NCBI GenBank assembly: GCA_037951165.1
Contig: JBBDHG010000037.1
Span: forward strand, 2,807,501 to 2,871,500
DNA: 64,000 nucleotides
Reading direction: 5' to 3'
Origin: Lophius americanus
Lineage: Eukaryota; Chordata; Actinopteri; Lophiiformes; Lophiidae
Below the pieces are notes generated by a model. The model was given only the letters and a program-made list of their open reading frames with translations. It ran no database searches and was not told the DNA's origin. A program made the position numbers and the translations under genes. Below are positions 48,616 to 60,355 of the stretch, one piece after another. How positions within the stretch are numbered: position 1 is the stretch's first letter; each line of letters begins with the position of its first letter.

Positions 48616-50172
48616 AATGCACTTCACTTTAAGGCCTTGATGATAGTAAGAAAAAAGTCTGTGAAGGTTAATTAAAGTATAATAGTAATCGTGTTGGCCA
48701 GCAAAATCTGACTTTAGACTTATGTTTATTAGTTTGCACGGATATGAGCACAGCGCTTGGGTCTTTGTTTGCGGTTTGTTTGCGGTTAGAAAGGAGCCAA
48801 TCTGACCCAACAGGGGTTATCTACTAGTTCATTCTGCATGACTCACAAAGCTATGTACGCTTTGCATGCTGCAGTGCAAAGAAGCAAAATCGGTAACTGT
48901 CAGCGACTAGCCAGTAGGGGTGGGGAAAAACTCTGGTACAGCATAATATCGAAATATTTTATATGGCAGTATTATATAAATAAAATAATACAAAATATTA
49001 TGAACATCAGAGTTCACCTCACACACCACCTTCCAAAGAGAGCATTGGTATGTGAATCCTTTGCAACTTTTTTTTTCACGAATACAGCCCTACAGGATCC
49101 CAAAAAGGACAAGCATACAGTCCAGGACAGATTGGGTGCATCAGAAAGAGTTTGTCAGCTGCAGCAACATTTATGTCATGACATGTTCTTATCATGTTTT
49201 GGCCAGTCTGTCTGCTTGATAGTCCAATTTCAGACCCAATAAATATGACTGAGATGACTAACTGTCACATAGGGACATAATTTGCAGTTGAAAAAGATAA
49301 TAATCGGCAACATATCTATTCCATCACAAGTTATCACAATAGAAACCATATTGCAAAATGTTACAAAATAATCCAATCAATATTTTATCATGAGAAAATG
49401 ATCATGAGAATATCATATTGTGGGGACCCTGGTTATTCCCACACCTGCCACTCAGCCAATGATTTAACTGTCTTCAGGACTCTCCTTGTGCATTTATAAA
49501 CATCTAACCAATAACATTCCATAATGTATTAGATTAATCTCTTTGAGAGAGATACCAAAGACTTAGTACACGTATTACCGAATGTTTCTCATTTTTAACA
49601 TGAACCATAAAGTCACTGTTGTCCCTGTTAAAGCAGCATTGGTTGACCATGTGGTCATGAGAGTCAGATAAGTTGGTAGCAGTAAGCAACATTGTTTCAT
49701 CCTCCAGCATTTATTGAGTGATTTTGCCTTTTTGCATGAAACTATTGTGATATTTTGAAATGCATTTACCTTTACTAGTTCACAGTAGATTGAAATAGGA
49801 TCTGTGAAAGGGAGATGGAAGAAAAGACTTATGTTATGACTTATGTTATGTTAATAATAATGTATTAATATGCACTTTAATGATAGCACTTTGCACTTTA
49901 ATTGTGATATTTGAACATTATTTGCAAACAGTGAACATTTTAGATGAAGTTTGTATTGCTACTATTGATTGAATATTTTATTCCATATTTATTCAGTGAT
50001 TTCATTATTATTATCCGATGCTCTGTTAGGTGCTTGGCCTCAGCTGGAAGGGAAGAAGTACACAATCAGACAATATGGCTGCACATAAAAATGTCTAGTA
50101 CAGTCCATTAGAATCTATCTGTTGAAATATTGTGATCAAAGTGTGTGCTGGTGAAGTTATACAAACACTCAC

Positions 50173-50298
50173 CTTTTCTAGCGCCTGTGTCGTCCAGGGT
50201 GTTCGGTCAAAAGAGTCCCCAGGAGAACAAACACTGTCATTGAGGTTCTGGCTGAGACCACTGGGTAGGACGGGGGGGTTTGGTAGAGGGGAGAACAC
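50173..50298 (-). CDS. Candidate coding exon of an unnamed minus-strand gene
   Basis: Read on the minus strand, an acceptor (CTTCCATTGACAG) is followed by a 126-bp stretch, exactly 42 open codons, ended by a strong donor (GAAAAG|GTGAGTG). It encodes VFSPLPNPPVLPSGLSQNLN, then DSVCSPGDSFDRTPWTTQAL, then EK. The other two frames of the stretch contain stops, and codon use looks coding rather than repeat-like. The product is Pro/Ser-rich and hydrophilic, like a disordered segment of a scaffold or cytoplasmic tail. I do not recognise the protein. The symmetrical phase (0-0) would permit skipping. No partner exon was found within the window, so it may belong to a gene with long introns. A chance open stretch between splice-like sites remains possible. 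Confidence 0.4.
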
Positions 50299-52434
50299 CT
50301 GTCAATGGAAGCTTCCAATCTAGAAGAGCAGCGACACAGGATGAAAGGCGCCATTTTACATCTGTCCTGGTTGTTTGTCAGACTCCAAAACTGTGATGCT
50401 ATGTTCTCTTTGCTGTAGATGTATTCGCCTCAACTTCTCCTCAATACCTTTTTAATACTTACAAGGTCGACCCACTTGGTAAAAACTGACGTAATAGCTC
50501 AGGAAGAGATATTAGATGGCTGGCTTATTTTCTTTCTACAGTATTTCCCTGTCTGTCTGTCCGCCTGTCTGCATCTCCGATCATTAGTCTGGCTGTCCCC
50601 TTGTCCATCTCTTCTCCGTTGGTCCCCGTATAGTTGTCTATTTTTCTGCAACCTGTTTTGCACAACATCAGGCATTTAGATTAAGGATATAAGATTCTCT
50701 GTCTCTGTCCTTGGCTCTCCTTTTGCTCAGTTCCCGTCACCCTCCTCCCCTGTCTTATGCTTTACTCATCCCTCTGGATCGCCCCAACTGTATTTTTTCT
50801 TCCTCCTTTCATCTCCGTCCTTCCCCTCACTTCTCTCTGATCGAGATAGATAGAGGGAGATAGAGGGTGAGGGATGGCGCGTGGAGACGGAGGACTGTGG
50901 TGGGTGGAGATCATAGACTGGAGATGAGGGCTTGTGGTGTGGATGGAAAGACAGATGCATTGATAAGGGCCGCCGACTCCACCGCACACTCATTGCATAC
51001 CCGATCTCCCTCCCCTGGTCTCTCTTCCTCTCTCATCTCTCCTTTTCATTTCAGGACTAATGCTCCCACAGCCTTCAAATGTCAGTTCAGTATGGCAAAC
51101 TATTAGATGGTTAGCCAGAGCGGTTGACAGCTCTCTCCTCTCCTCTCTCTTGGCTTCTTGCACACATTGTTTGAGGCATTCACCGTCCTTTCATATGGGT
51201 GGAAAACACATGAGAGTCAGTGACACGTTGAAGGAGCATTGCACCAATGGCGTCTCTCTCACATATCCTCTGTGACTTGTAGTGTCACAGAGGTGCCCCC
51301 GGGGCGTTAAGTAATTATCTGCATTTACACAAGTAGGCTGCTTAATTTAAAGCCCCCATAATCAATACTCATTTTTATGGTTTTCAACCAACAACCATAC
51401 AGTTAAGACGCACTCTCACCACACTGGGCAGTGTCATTTCTGAAAGCAGAAGGAGGCTGCAACAGACTCACCATTTAAATAAGGTTAACCAGGTGACCAG
51501 AAACCATGTCATATTAATGCTTCTATTGAACGTCTAACCATGTTAATACTTTTCCTGGTTGAACTTTATAAAGATCCCTCTGTATGTTGTGTTTACAGCT
51601 TGTTTTTGCTCCGTACAAAAAATATGTGTTTTAATTCAGTTTTTTCAATTCATAATTATTCGTTTTTATACTTACTTAAATGCATTTATATGACAGTAAT
51701 AATTCAATTGCAGAATCTATTTTTACAAACTGTAACTCTGTGATTCTTTCTTAACTATGATGAAACCACTAAACAGGAAGTTAAGTATGAGAGCTTAGCT
51801 TCGCCTTGGTCATTGACAGAATTTATATGTTACAGTGTACAGTAACAGTGACAGTCATCTATACTTTAACTACTTGCTAATACTTTGTTTCTGATCTTAA
51901 TTCAACCATCCTTCATGGATCTGGTATGTTGGTATACAGAGGCTTTGAATATGTCTGAGTGTGTGTTTGGACAGAGGGAGGCAGAGAGCAGAGGGAACTG
52001 CATGAAACAGAAGATTAGGAGCTTAGTTAGCCTGCATGAAATCCCCTTTTCCTCTTGCACCCTACAAAGGGAAAAAGGCAATTGTCCACATTATGCAAAA
52101 AACGGAAGAAAGGCATGTGGGGGTAAAGGGAGAGAGTTGGAGGAGGACTGCAAAAAGCTCACTGAATTTATGTTTCCCCCACGCTACTCTACATGGCTGC
52201 CGCCCCACCTTTGACATCACATATATCAATTCAGAGAGTTATCTTATTTTTGTTCATTCTCACGTTCCTTATTTGGCAGATCAATGGAGGTGGGGGATAA
52301 AAAGTGACATTGGCCTCGAAACCTGCTATTGTCTTCCCTTCAGCACAAGCAGCCAACCAGGCGGCTCAGTCAGACTAAGAGAGAGAGAGAGAGAAGGAGA
52401 GGGGGCGAGTGAGAGGGAGAGGGCGAGGGAGACC

Positions 52435-52448
52435 GTTGCCATGGTTAC
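52435..52448 (-). promoter_or_regulatory. X-box (RFX) consensus site
   Basis: On the minus strand the site reads GTAACC-AT-GGCAAC, a full match to the RFX X-box GTNRCC-N2-RGYAAC typical of ciliary and other RFX targets. It sits beside a GA-rich tract and a GC-rich segment. One imperfect relative, GTTTCCATAGTAAC, is at 59871-59884. Function is inference. Confidence 0.35.
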
Positions 52449-52952
52449 CTCCCAGGAGATGCGGGCACACTTGTTTATCTGTCGGCCAAGGGAGCGTGCA
52501 TGGCGGGGCCCCTTTCATGAGCAGATGTGAATGTTTGCATGTTTGTATGTACACGCATGCCGTTTGCTTGTCAACACTTGGGTGTGTGAGTGTGGGTGTA
52601 TGGTTATGTTAATGCGTGTGTATTTGGTGTGTGTACAAGGATATGACTGAGTACACACAAGCAGACACACCAGAGCTCATAAACTGAGTCTTCCATGGGA
52701 TTCTTTGTAGAGGAACCCACACATACTCAAACACACCTGCTTAATAGAACTCTAGCTTACCTGCTCAGTCTTATTGAGACACCAGGAGTGGACTGATAGA
52801 AGCTAATTGGCCTGATATGAGCTGAGCACCAGCTGAAGACAGCAGGAGAGACAGAAACAGGAATGGATTGGAATTGAAGGACAGAGACAGAGCGTTTACT
52901 GGATAAATGACCAACAAGAAGGAACGGAGACGGGAGAAAGAAAAAGTTGGAT

Positions 52953-53345
52953 GAAATAGAGTAGAATAGAATGGCTCTATCGTCATTGTACAACGAAAGT
53001 TGCTTGTGTTGTGCCTAAAAAAACATTGAAAAAATCTTGTGACACAGGCATGCGCACATATGTTTACACATTCACAAATAGCAGCTTAGTCAAGTGCATC
53101 ATACGAAACAATAAAATAATAAAATATTGCACATTATGTATTGAGTAGACACTGTCCATGTGGAATATTATAAGGTTAATGAGGTTGCTGTGGCTGGGGA
53201 AGCAGGGGGGCAATTTTTATCCAATTCTGTGATGGCTCATGGGTAAAGGCTGTTCTTATGTCTGGAAGTGTGAGTTCTTCAAGTTCTGTAGCATCTTCCA
53301 GATGGCAGCACAGAGAAAATCTGGTGACCAGGATAAGTGAAATGA
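52953..53345 (+). repeat. Teleost LINE-derived repeat fragment
   Basis: Opens GTAGAATAGAATGGCTCTAT then CGTCATTGTACAACGAAAGT, and continues to GATGGCTCATGGGTAAAGGC, TGTTCTTATGTCTGGAAGTG and GTAGCATCTTCCAGATGGCA. This order is that of a common fish retroelement 3' region. A partial, weaker relative (AAGTGCAGATATGCAATAGT) lies near 23018-23040. Confidence 0.55.
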
Positions 53346-53747
53346 AGAGGAGACAATTCAGTCTCTTTAGAGAAGAGGAAATACGATGAGAGGTCAAAAG
53401 GGCAGACGGGGAAGACGGAGACAGAGTCTCCAAAAAAATCATGAATAAGGATGTAAAATTATAAAATGACAGCATAGGGAGAAAAAATGTTCAAGCATTC
53501 ATGAAAAAGTACCTGGTTAGCAAAAAAAGAGATGGAAAAAAACCAGACAATGAGAAAAACCATTGAAAATAGAATATCAGATTAACAGAGAGGACATGCA
53601 ACATGATGAAATGATTCATGATGTGATGTGATGAGATGCGATGCGACGAGTGCAATCCTAGGCGTCCTGCCATGTTAACGGAGAGCAGCCCCAGTCCTAT
53701 AGAGCAGACACTGCAGGCACTGTAGTATATAAAATGTCACAGATGTT

Positions 53748-53770
53748 AACACACACACACACACACACAC
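53748..53770. repeat. Short (AC)n microsatellite
   Basis: About eleven AC units. Similar short AC/GT runs occur near 16890, 42450, 57160-57270 and 58180-58210. Confidence 0.9.
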
Positions 53771-54329
53771 TAACACTCTCTCCATCATACACAGACACAC
53801 AGATGCTCAGAGGGTGCTTGCATGTCTCTGAAACTGCACACATGGGATTGTTTTAGCATTTTCTGAGCTTACAGTGTCACAAAGAAAGGGACAAAAGTCC
53901 TTCCTTTCAGTTCCCTGTGAAGTGGACAAGGTATTTGTCCACCAGTTACCAAAGATTCATACATATTATTTATTTTTGTGTGACACACATTTCAACAGTA
54001 TATGTTATGTTCACATTCATAACATTGCATAGCATTCCAAATAGACGCATTTATTGTGACCAACATTCCCTAGACAGTGAGTGGGTATGGAGTGCACTTG
54101 AAAAAGAATGCAGCCATCCACCCTGGACTCTGTGAACCAGTGGTTTCATCTGCAAGTGGATAAGATGAGTCAAAGACGTGCGTTACCAAGGTTGACCATT
54201 ACCTGAGACAGGTCTCAGTGCCAGTTATAACTCCATGTACTGTCACATTCATTTGCGCATGGACACTTTCTTGTAGGTGTGTTCCTCTATGTGTGTTCTT
54301 GTCCTTATTATGTCCCCTTAAAGTTAGGA

Positions 54330-54790
54330 GGATATTATGGCATCATCATCGCCGAATCCACCCCTGCAGATTGGTCGTGATTACGCGATAATTCCAAATT
54401 ATTTCATGGATTATTCTCAAATTTTATAACCACATAGACCTTGGTGGGTAGAACTGGATTGACTTTGTTAATAGTCAGTTGTTTATTTCTGACACTAGCT
54501 GAAGCTTTATCTCCAAAGGTTTTCTGACCATAATTTCTAGGGATTTAATCCATATTTTAGTGCATATCGAATCGAGGATATTTATCTTTGGTTTTTTTTT
54601 ATTGTATTCTAATAGTTCATATTTTACCCGCTAGGTGGAGTTATTTCACAAAAAACACTGTTTTTCAGGCATAACTTCACATTTAATTTGAGGAGTTCAG
54701 TCAGGGGGATTGCATGTACAAAGCAGGATATTGGGGGCTTTTGGGGGCATTTACCCTTGCTGTTGGGGACATAAGTTTAGGCCTAGTTTC
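54330..54790. repeat. Probable interspersed repeat, AT-rich
   Basis: Text such as CCGCTAGGTGGAGTTATTTC and AGGCATAACTTCACATTTAA resembles the terminal parts of non-autonomous fish elements. Family unknown; the call rests on style of sequence and a weak resemblance to the 7141-8260 repeat. Confidence 0.3.
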
Positions 54791-55724
54791 CACTAAGAGA
54801 TTGGGAGTCCAGAGTCACCCTCCTTAAACTAAATAGCTTGACCTGTCTTTGAGGACAGCAAACAGTCGTGCTACATGCTGCTTGATCCTTGGCTCCCCCA
54901 GGTCACCGTTCAATCTATCTCCCTTTCTCCTTTTTCTCTCTCTCACTATCAACCATTCACTCATATAGTAAGCGGTGGCCTGATAAGCAGGGATTCCTCT
55001 ACAGACTTCTGTTCTTTCGGTTTGTGTGTCACATTGATCAGCTCTGATCAAATACAACAGGCATTCCATAAAGATAAATCCACAAGTACGCGCACCGCTG
55101 CAGCCGAAAATTATGAAAACTACTGTTTAAAGACAAAATATATTAGTGCACACCCTTATGGTAATAATACAGACCACCTCCACCACCTCCAGCTAAGTTT
55201 AATGAGGTCTCGCACCAGCTGGTCGGTCTACAAAATGCAACGGTCAGCAGCCCATCACTCCAGCAGCAAGCTCTAATTTTTGATCAGCCTCCGTGCTTCA
55301 GCAGCAGATCCCCCAGCTATGTCTCGCGAGCTCCACAGAGGTGGTTGGGAGAGATTAGGCCTCCTCTGGTCAATTAATTGATCTCAATGTGCATGAAACA
55401 ATGGTGGAATACATGAAGGGCCAAAATGGGAGGGAATGGATGCATGAAAGCAGCATATTAGACTTAATTTGCTCGTAAAAATGTTTTATTTCATATATAA
55501 ACAATGACTGTAAGCAAATTTGTAAAGATATTGCTCGGAAGATATAGAGAAGAATACAATAGGGACAGAATCTCATTAAAGCTATGATGGGGTGTTTGTA
55601 TTGCTTTTGTGAAAGAACAATCACATAAATTCTTCATGGGCTTATCTTCCATGGCCTGTTTGTTTGTGGATTCAGGAAGCCACCAAATGTGCATGCCTGT
55701 GTGTGAGAGTATGTTTTTTTGTGG

Positions 55725-55857
<133 letters not shown>

Positions 55858-58800
55858 CCTTGTTGGTATGCACAGATATGAGCCAGTGGGGCCTGCAGGC
55901 TGCTGGGTTTTATGGAAATTAGAAGAAGCACCGCTGAGAAGCAGGTGATGGAGGAGACTGAGGCAGGAGTGGGAAGAGGCAAGACGGAAGAGAACGAAGG
56001 AAGATGAGTAGAGAGGTGGAAGGGAATTGTATAATGAGGACTCTGATGAAAGGGACGGAAAGCCCTGAATGGAGATGCCTCGGAGTTGGACAGAGGTCAA
56101 AAAAAAGAGTAAGATGGAGAAGGGGGTTGTAACTGGATAGGAAAATAAGGAACAGCTGCCACTAGTGGTGGCATGTGGACATAAAAGATGGGGAGATTTC
56201 CGTGGTGTCAAACAGAAGATCCATAGGGAGCAAGGATGTTGAAACATTAGAGGAACATAGGTGAAGCCTCAGCTTTCATCTGGACATGACTTATCTCCCA
56301 AAATTCCCCAAATAAATTGTACAACAAAAGTAAAACATTCTTCTGGTTAGGCTAGAGCCGTGAATATTGTTCTGGATATATATAAAAGCGATGGGGAAGA
56401 CTGCCAACCTTCAGAGTCACCTTAATTCATCTTCTTAAAAAAAAGAGAAAGAATGAAAAACCTAAATATTATAAGACTCAGCTGCTTATCTTGGTCAATT
56501 TAGGATTGACCAACTGTTTAGTAATGCTAGAATGTATCATTTTTGAAATATGCTCCAGATAAGATGACCATCCTTCAGACTCACTTTGACATCACATTAA
56601 GATGGACACAACAAAAACTAAAGTTTGTACAACATTTATTGGATACGCTGTAAGTGTGAAGTTTGGTGAAGCTACTATAGTTTAGTTTGCAAGATATACT
56701 CCAGAAAAAAAAAATTACAGAGAGACGGCGAGATGGGCAGTTAAGCATAGCACGTACAATAAGACCATGACAACTTAGAGTAAGGTGTATGAAAATTTAA
56801 TTGTGGGCCAGACGGAAGGTTCGGCGTGTCCCACATATAAAATGAGTATGAGAACGATGAGATGAAATAGACAAGAGATGGTGAAAGAGCATGAGCAGGG
56901 AGATCAGAAAAAAACTGAGAAAGCATGAAAGGAGGAGAAGAGAAGGAGGAGGCCATTAGAGAGTGAGGAGGGTGGCGCAGCCGCGGTCGCAGGACATGGG
57001 TGCAGGCGTAAGGACTGTGGCATGCAGCTCAAGTTGGCACTGAGTCTATCGCTCACTCTCAGGCCTGGGCACAGGGCCCTCAGTCTCAAACACACACAAA
57101 CACACACACAGATGTATGCACCCTGGCAGATCAAACACAAGGACGTTCACTCGTTTTCCTGTTACACACCCGCGCACCCACACACACACTAAACCAGGAG
57201 ACAGAGAGAACGGAGCTCAGACGTAGCCTGATTCACACACACACTCAATTAGTCTCAGCTACACACACACGCACGCGTGTATGAAGGAAAAAGACGGATG
57301 GTCGTGTGCATGACGGTATGTGCATGTGTGTGTCTAATTGTGGCAGCACTGCCAGAGCAGAATGAGGGATGGTGTCTCAAAGCTGCTACTGCTGCTAATA
57401 GCCACTGACTGGGGGTGACAGTCTCTCTCGCTCTCCCTCTCTCTCTCTCCCTCTCTCCCTCTCTCCCTCTCTCCCTTGCCTCTTATTTTTCATCCAATAA
57501 GCAGTCAGCACATCTGTCCTTCCTTGTTTCCCTCAACCCAATTCAGTTCCTCCTCTCCTCTTTGTTTATCTCCTCCCCTTATTCTATCTCTCCTTTGCCC
57601 TTTTAGCCTCACCCCACCCCCCACTCACTTCCTCCCCTTCCTTCCCTCTCATACTTTGATCGCAATTCCTTACCCCCTGCCACTTTTCATCACTTTCTCC
57701 CTCTTTTCACCCCCCTCCGTCCTCTCCATCCGGTCCTGATGACACGCAGGAGATGCCTCACGCTTGAGTGATTGCATACACATGTGTTACAAAAGTGTGT
57801 GTGTCTGTGTGTGTGATTGTGTGTGCGGGGGCGAGTGTGTTGTTGGCAGTATTACTTAGTATGCACACACGCATCAGATCCGATAGTGTTCATGAAAGGT
57901 AGGGAAGTTATTATTCCTGGTTGGCTGCAGCATTTTAGGACTGGACGGAAAGATCAAACAAAGACTAGAGGATGAGCACACACACATGAGCATGCAAACG
58001 CACTAACAGACACACACATCTGTCTACTCTCCTCCAATCTCTCACAGCCTTTTCATATCCCTGGCTTCTGCAGTTGCCTCACGTCTGGACTCTGTCCACA
58101 GAGAGACGAGAAGCAACACTACTCTGGTTTCTATCCACACCAGGTTAGACACATGCAATTAGCAGGATAGATATGACTGTGTGTGTATGTGTGTGTGTGT
58201 GTGTGTGTGCATGCTTGTGTGTTTGCGTGTGTGTGTTGGGGGGTCTTCAGAGGGGAGGGAGATTGTGTGCAATCAGGAACAGATTGTATGGGATGCATTT
58301 GGGTTGGCCTGATGCAGATATGAGGGGGGGTGAAGATTGTTAATACCATAGAGGCTTCCAAGTCAGTGTGTCTGTCAGCGTGTGCCTGTATGTGTGTTTG
58401 CCCATTTTGATTGGTCTATAGTTCCGACCATTACATATGAATAATACCAAAACATTGTTCATCTCTATACGCCAGTCTAGAACTCAGAAGGATACACAAG
58501 GGTGTATTTTTGTATCTTCAGTGTCTTGGTGTGTGTGTTTCGATGAGTATGTTTGTGTGTGCGGGAGCGGGGGGGAGGGGTCTATCATGTGCTTCCTTTC
58601 CTAGGGGGAAAGAAAAAGGGGGGTACTTCACAGCTAATCAGTTTTGTACTGCTGAGGCAACCATCCATTGCCACCACCGCGGTAACGCGGTACCAGGCTG
58701 CTGCAGGGGATAGATGGCTGATGTGTACAAGCTTGTTTCCTTTCTCTTATTTCTATCTGTATCTTTCTCTCATGCTCCATCCCCTTCTTTTATCAGCTAT

Positions 58801-60020
58801 CTGTTCTCTTTTACCGCTTTCATTGTCCGTGTCTCTCTGTCAGATATTTCACGTTAATGGGGCCTCCACAGGAACTCTTCAAGGTGTGACCTAAAGTGAA
58901 GCGAACCCATTTGATAGAGAGAGGGTGAAAGAGAGGAGGAAAAGAGAGCGAAGAGGGTTGTGGTTCCCTCTTGAAAGGGGTCCCTTTCATTTCTTTTCAT
59001 CCGCCACCGCCTGCCTGCGCATCTCGCCTCTCCTCCTCTTTTTCTCTCGCACACAAATTTTCTTTCTCTCTATCTCATATCTATGTAAATTAGGCATCAT
59101 ATGCAAATGAGACAGGTAGGGACTGGCAGCAGAGACAGGGAGGAAATGGGCTTTGTTGGGGGGGATATGGATAGAATGAAATCATGGAGCAAGGGGAGGA
59201 TAGAGCATTGGTGAAAGAGGAAGTGATGCAGCTGGTTTGTCACCTCCTGGTCTCCGTCCTCTCAGTTAGTTATCTGGTGTCCCTCAACTTGCAACATAAA
59301 CATTTGTAGGACACATCAGGTATTTAATGCAAACCTAGCATAGGCCTGATGCATTAATGTCATCATCAGGACCTCTATGACACACATTGATTGTTTGCCT
59401 CGGTCTCATCCCAACAGTTTTGCTGGATCTGCAGTTTTTTGAAAACCATGTCCGTATTTTCCAAAATCCCCATGCAGAAACAAAACTTATTTCACATCCC
59501 CCTGCCTCCATGTGTGTTTGTTTTCCCTTTCATTTTCGTGAAAAGGATAAACATCTTGGAAAGGATTTTATCACCGGGCTTTCTCTCCTTCCTCCTTCTG
59601 CCACAGTGAGAAACTCTGATAGCTTCAGCTCTGTTTTGTGGCAGAAAAGCAGCTCAGCATTTTTCTGTTAAACCCAACCATGTTGAACACTTTGCAAACT
59701 GCAGACAATGTTCTCTGCGGGTTTATCAATCATCGGTTTCAGAAGTCCTTAAATCAATGTTGCAGTGATTTATGGCTGCAGCTGTCAAACGTACTGGTAC
59801 TGGATGACACAAACAGGTTCACCTGAGGCGGAAGGCCCGAAATAGATGTTTATTAGGAGGCCAGTGGTGTGTTTCCATAGTAACAGGGATGGCTTTGTCC
59901 TAATTGGCTGTGGGTCGGTTTCAAAGCGTCGGTTGAAACATCTAACCGAGCTAACTTCAAAGTATGGATAGATGTGAGCAAAGGACAGTCCTTTTGCATT
60001 TGGGCAACATTTACATCTTA

Positions 60021-60355
60021 CAACCATAACATTATAACCACTGACAGATAAGGTCAGAATAACTGATTATCTCCTTCAAAATGACAACGGTCAGTTGAAG
60101 GAATATGTTAGGCAGCAGGTGGACATTTTGTCCTTGAAGTTGATCAGTTGGAAGCAGAACAAATGGGCAAGTGTAAGAACCAAAACTGCATGTCTTGCTG
60201 GGGATTCTTTGGGTCTACGGTCAGGCAGTTGGTGAACTGGTAACTGGGACATAGACACCAAAGCTCAGTGATGTTTAGCGGAAATGTTGATGCTGACTGA
60301 TGAAAAGATGTTTGAACACACACACATGCAGAGCTGTTTTGGGGCATATGCAGCT
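60021..60355 (+). mobile_element. Tc1-like transposon, 5' half only
   Basis: Starts CCATAACATTATAACCACTG then ACAGATAAGGTCAGAATAAC. It continues through GTTAGGCAGCAGGTGGACAT and TTTGTCCTTGAAGTTGATCA, the standard Tc1 5' leader and start of the transposase region, then decays around 60300-60355. I see no right-hand terminus, so the copy is truncated. Stops interrupt every frame. Confidence 0.75.

Larger units (their letters stand above)
41704..50172. other. Intergenic or intronic; pyrimidine tracts then AT-rich DNA
   Basis: Positions 41800-42360 and 43020-43330 are strongly pyrimidine-rich on the + strand. The block 42480-42840 is mixed, low-repeat sequence with homeodomain-like cores (TAATTG, ATTAATG) and could be conserved regulatory DNA. 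From 43.6 kb it is AT-rich with inverted repeats and no recognised exon. Confidence 0.5.

Noticed and set aside
51054..51106. Sequence after a strong acceptor (TTTCATTTCAG) near 51053
   Set aside because: One frame gives 16 codons and a stop, another is open without a donor; not enough to call an exon.
52036..52530. 164-codon + frame
   Set aside because: The C-terminal part is an Arg/Glu run from a GA repeat and the N-terminal part matches no family or splice pattern.
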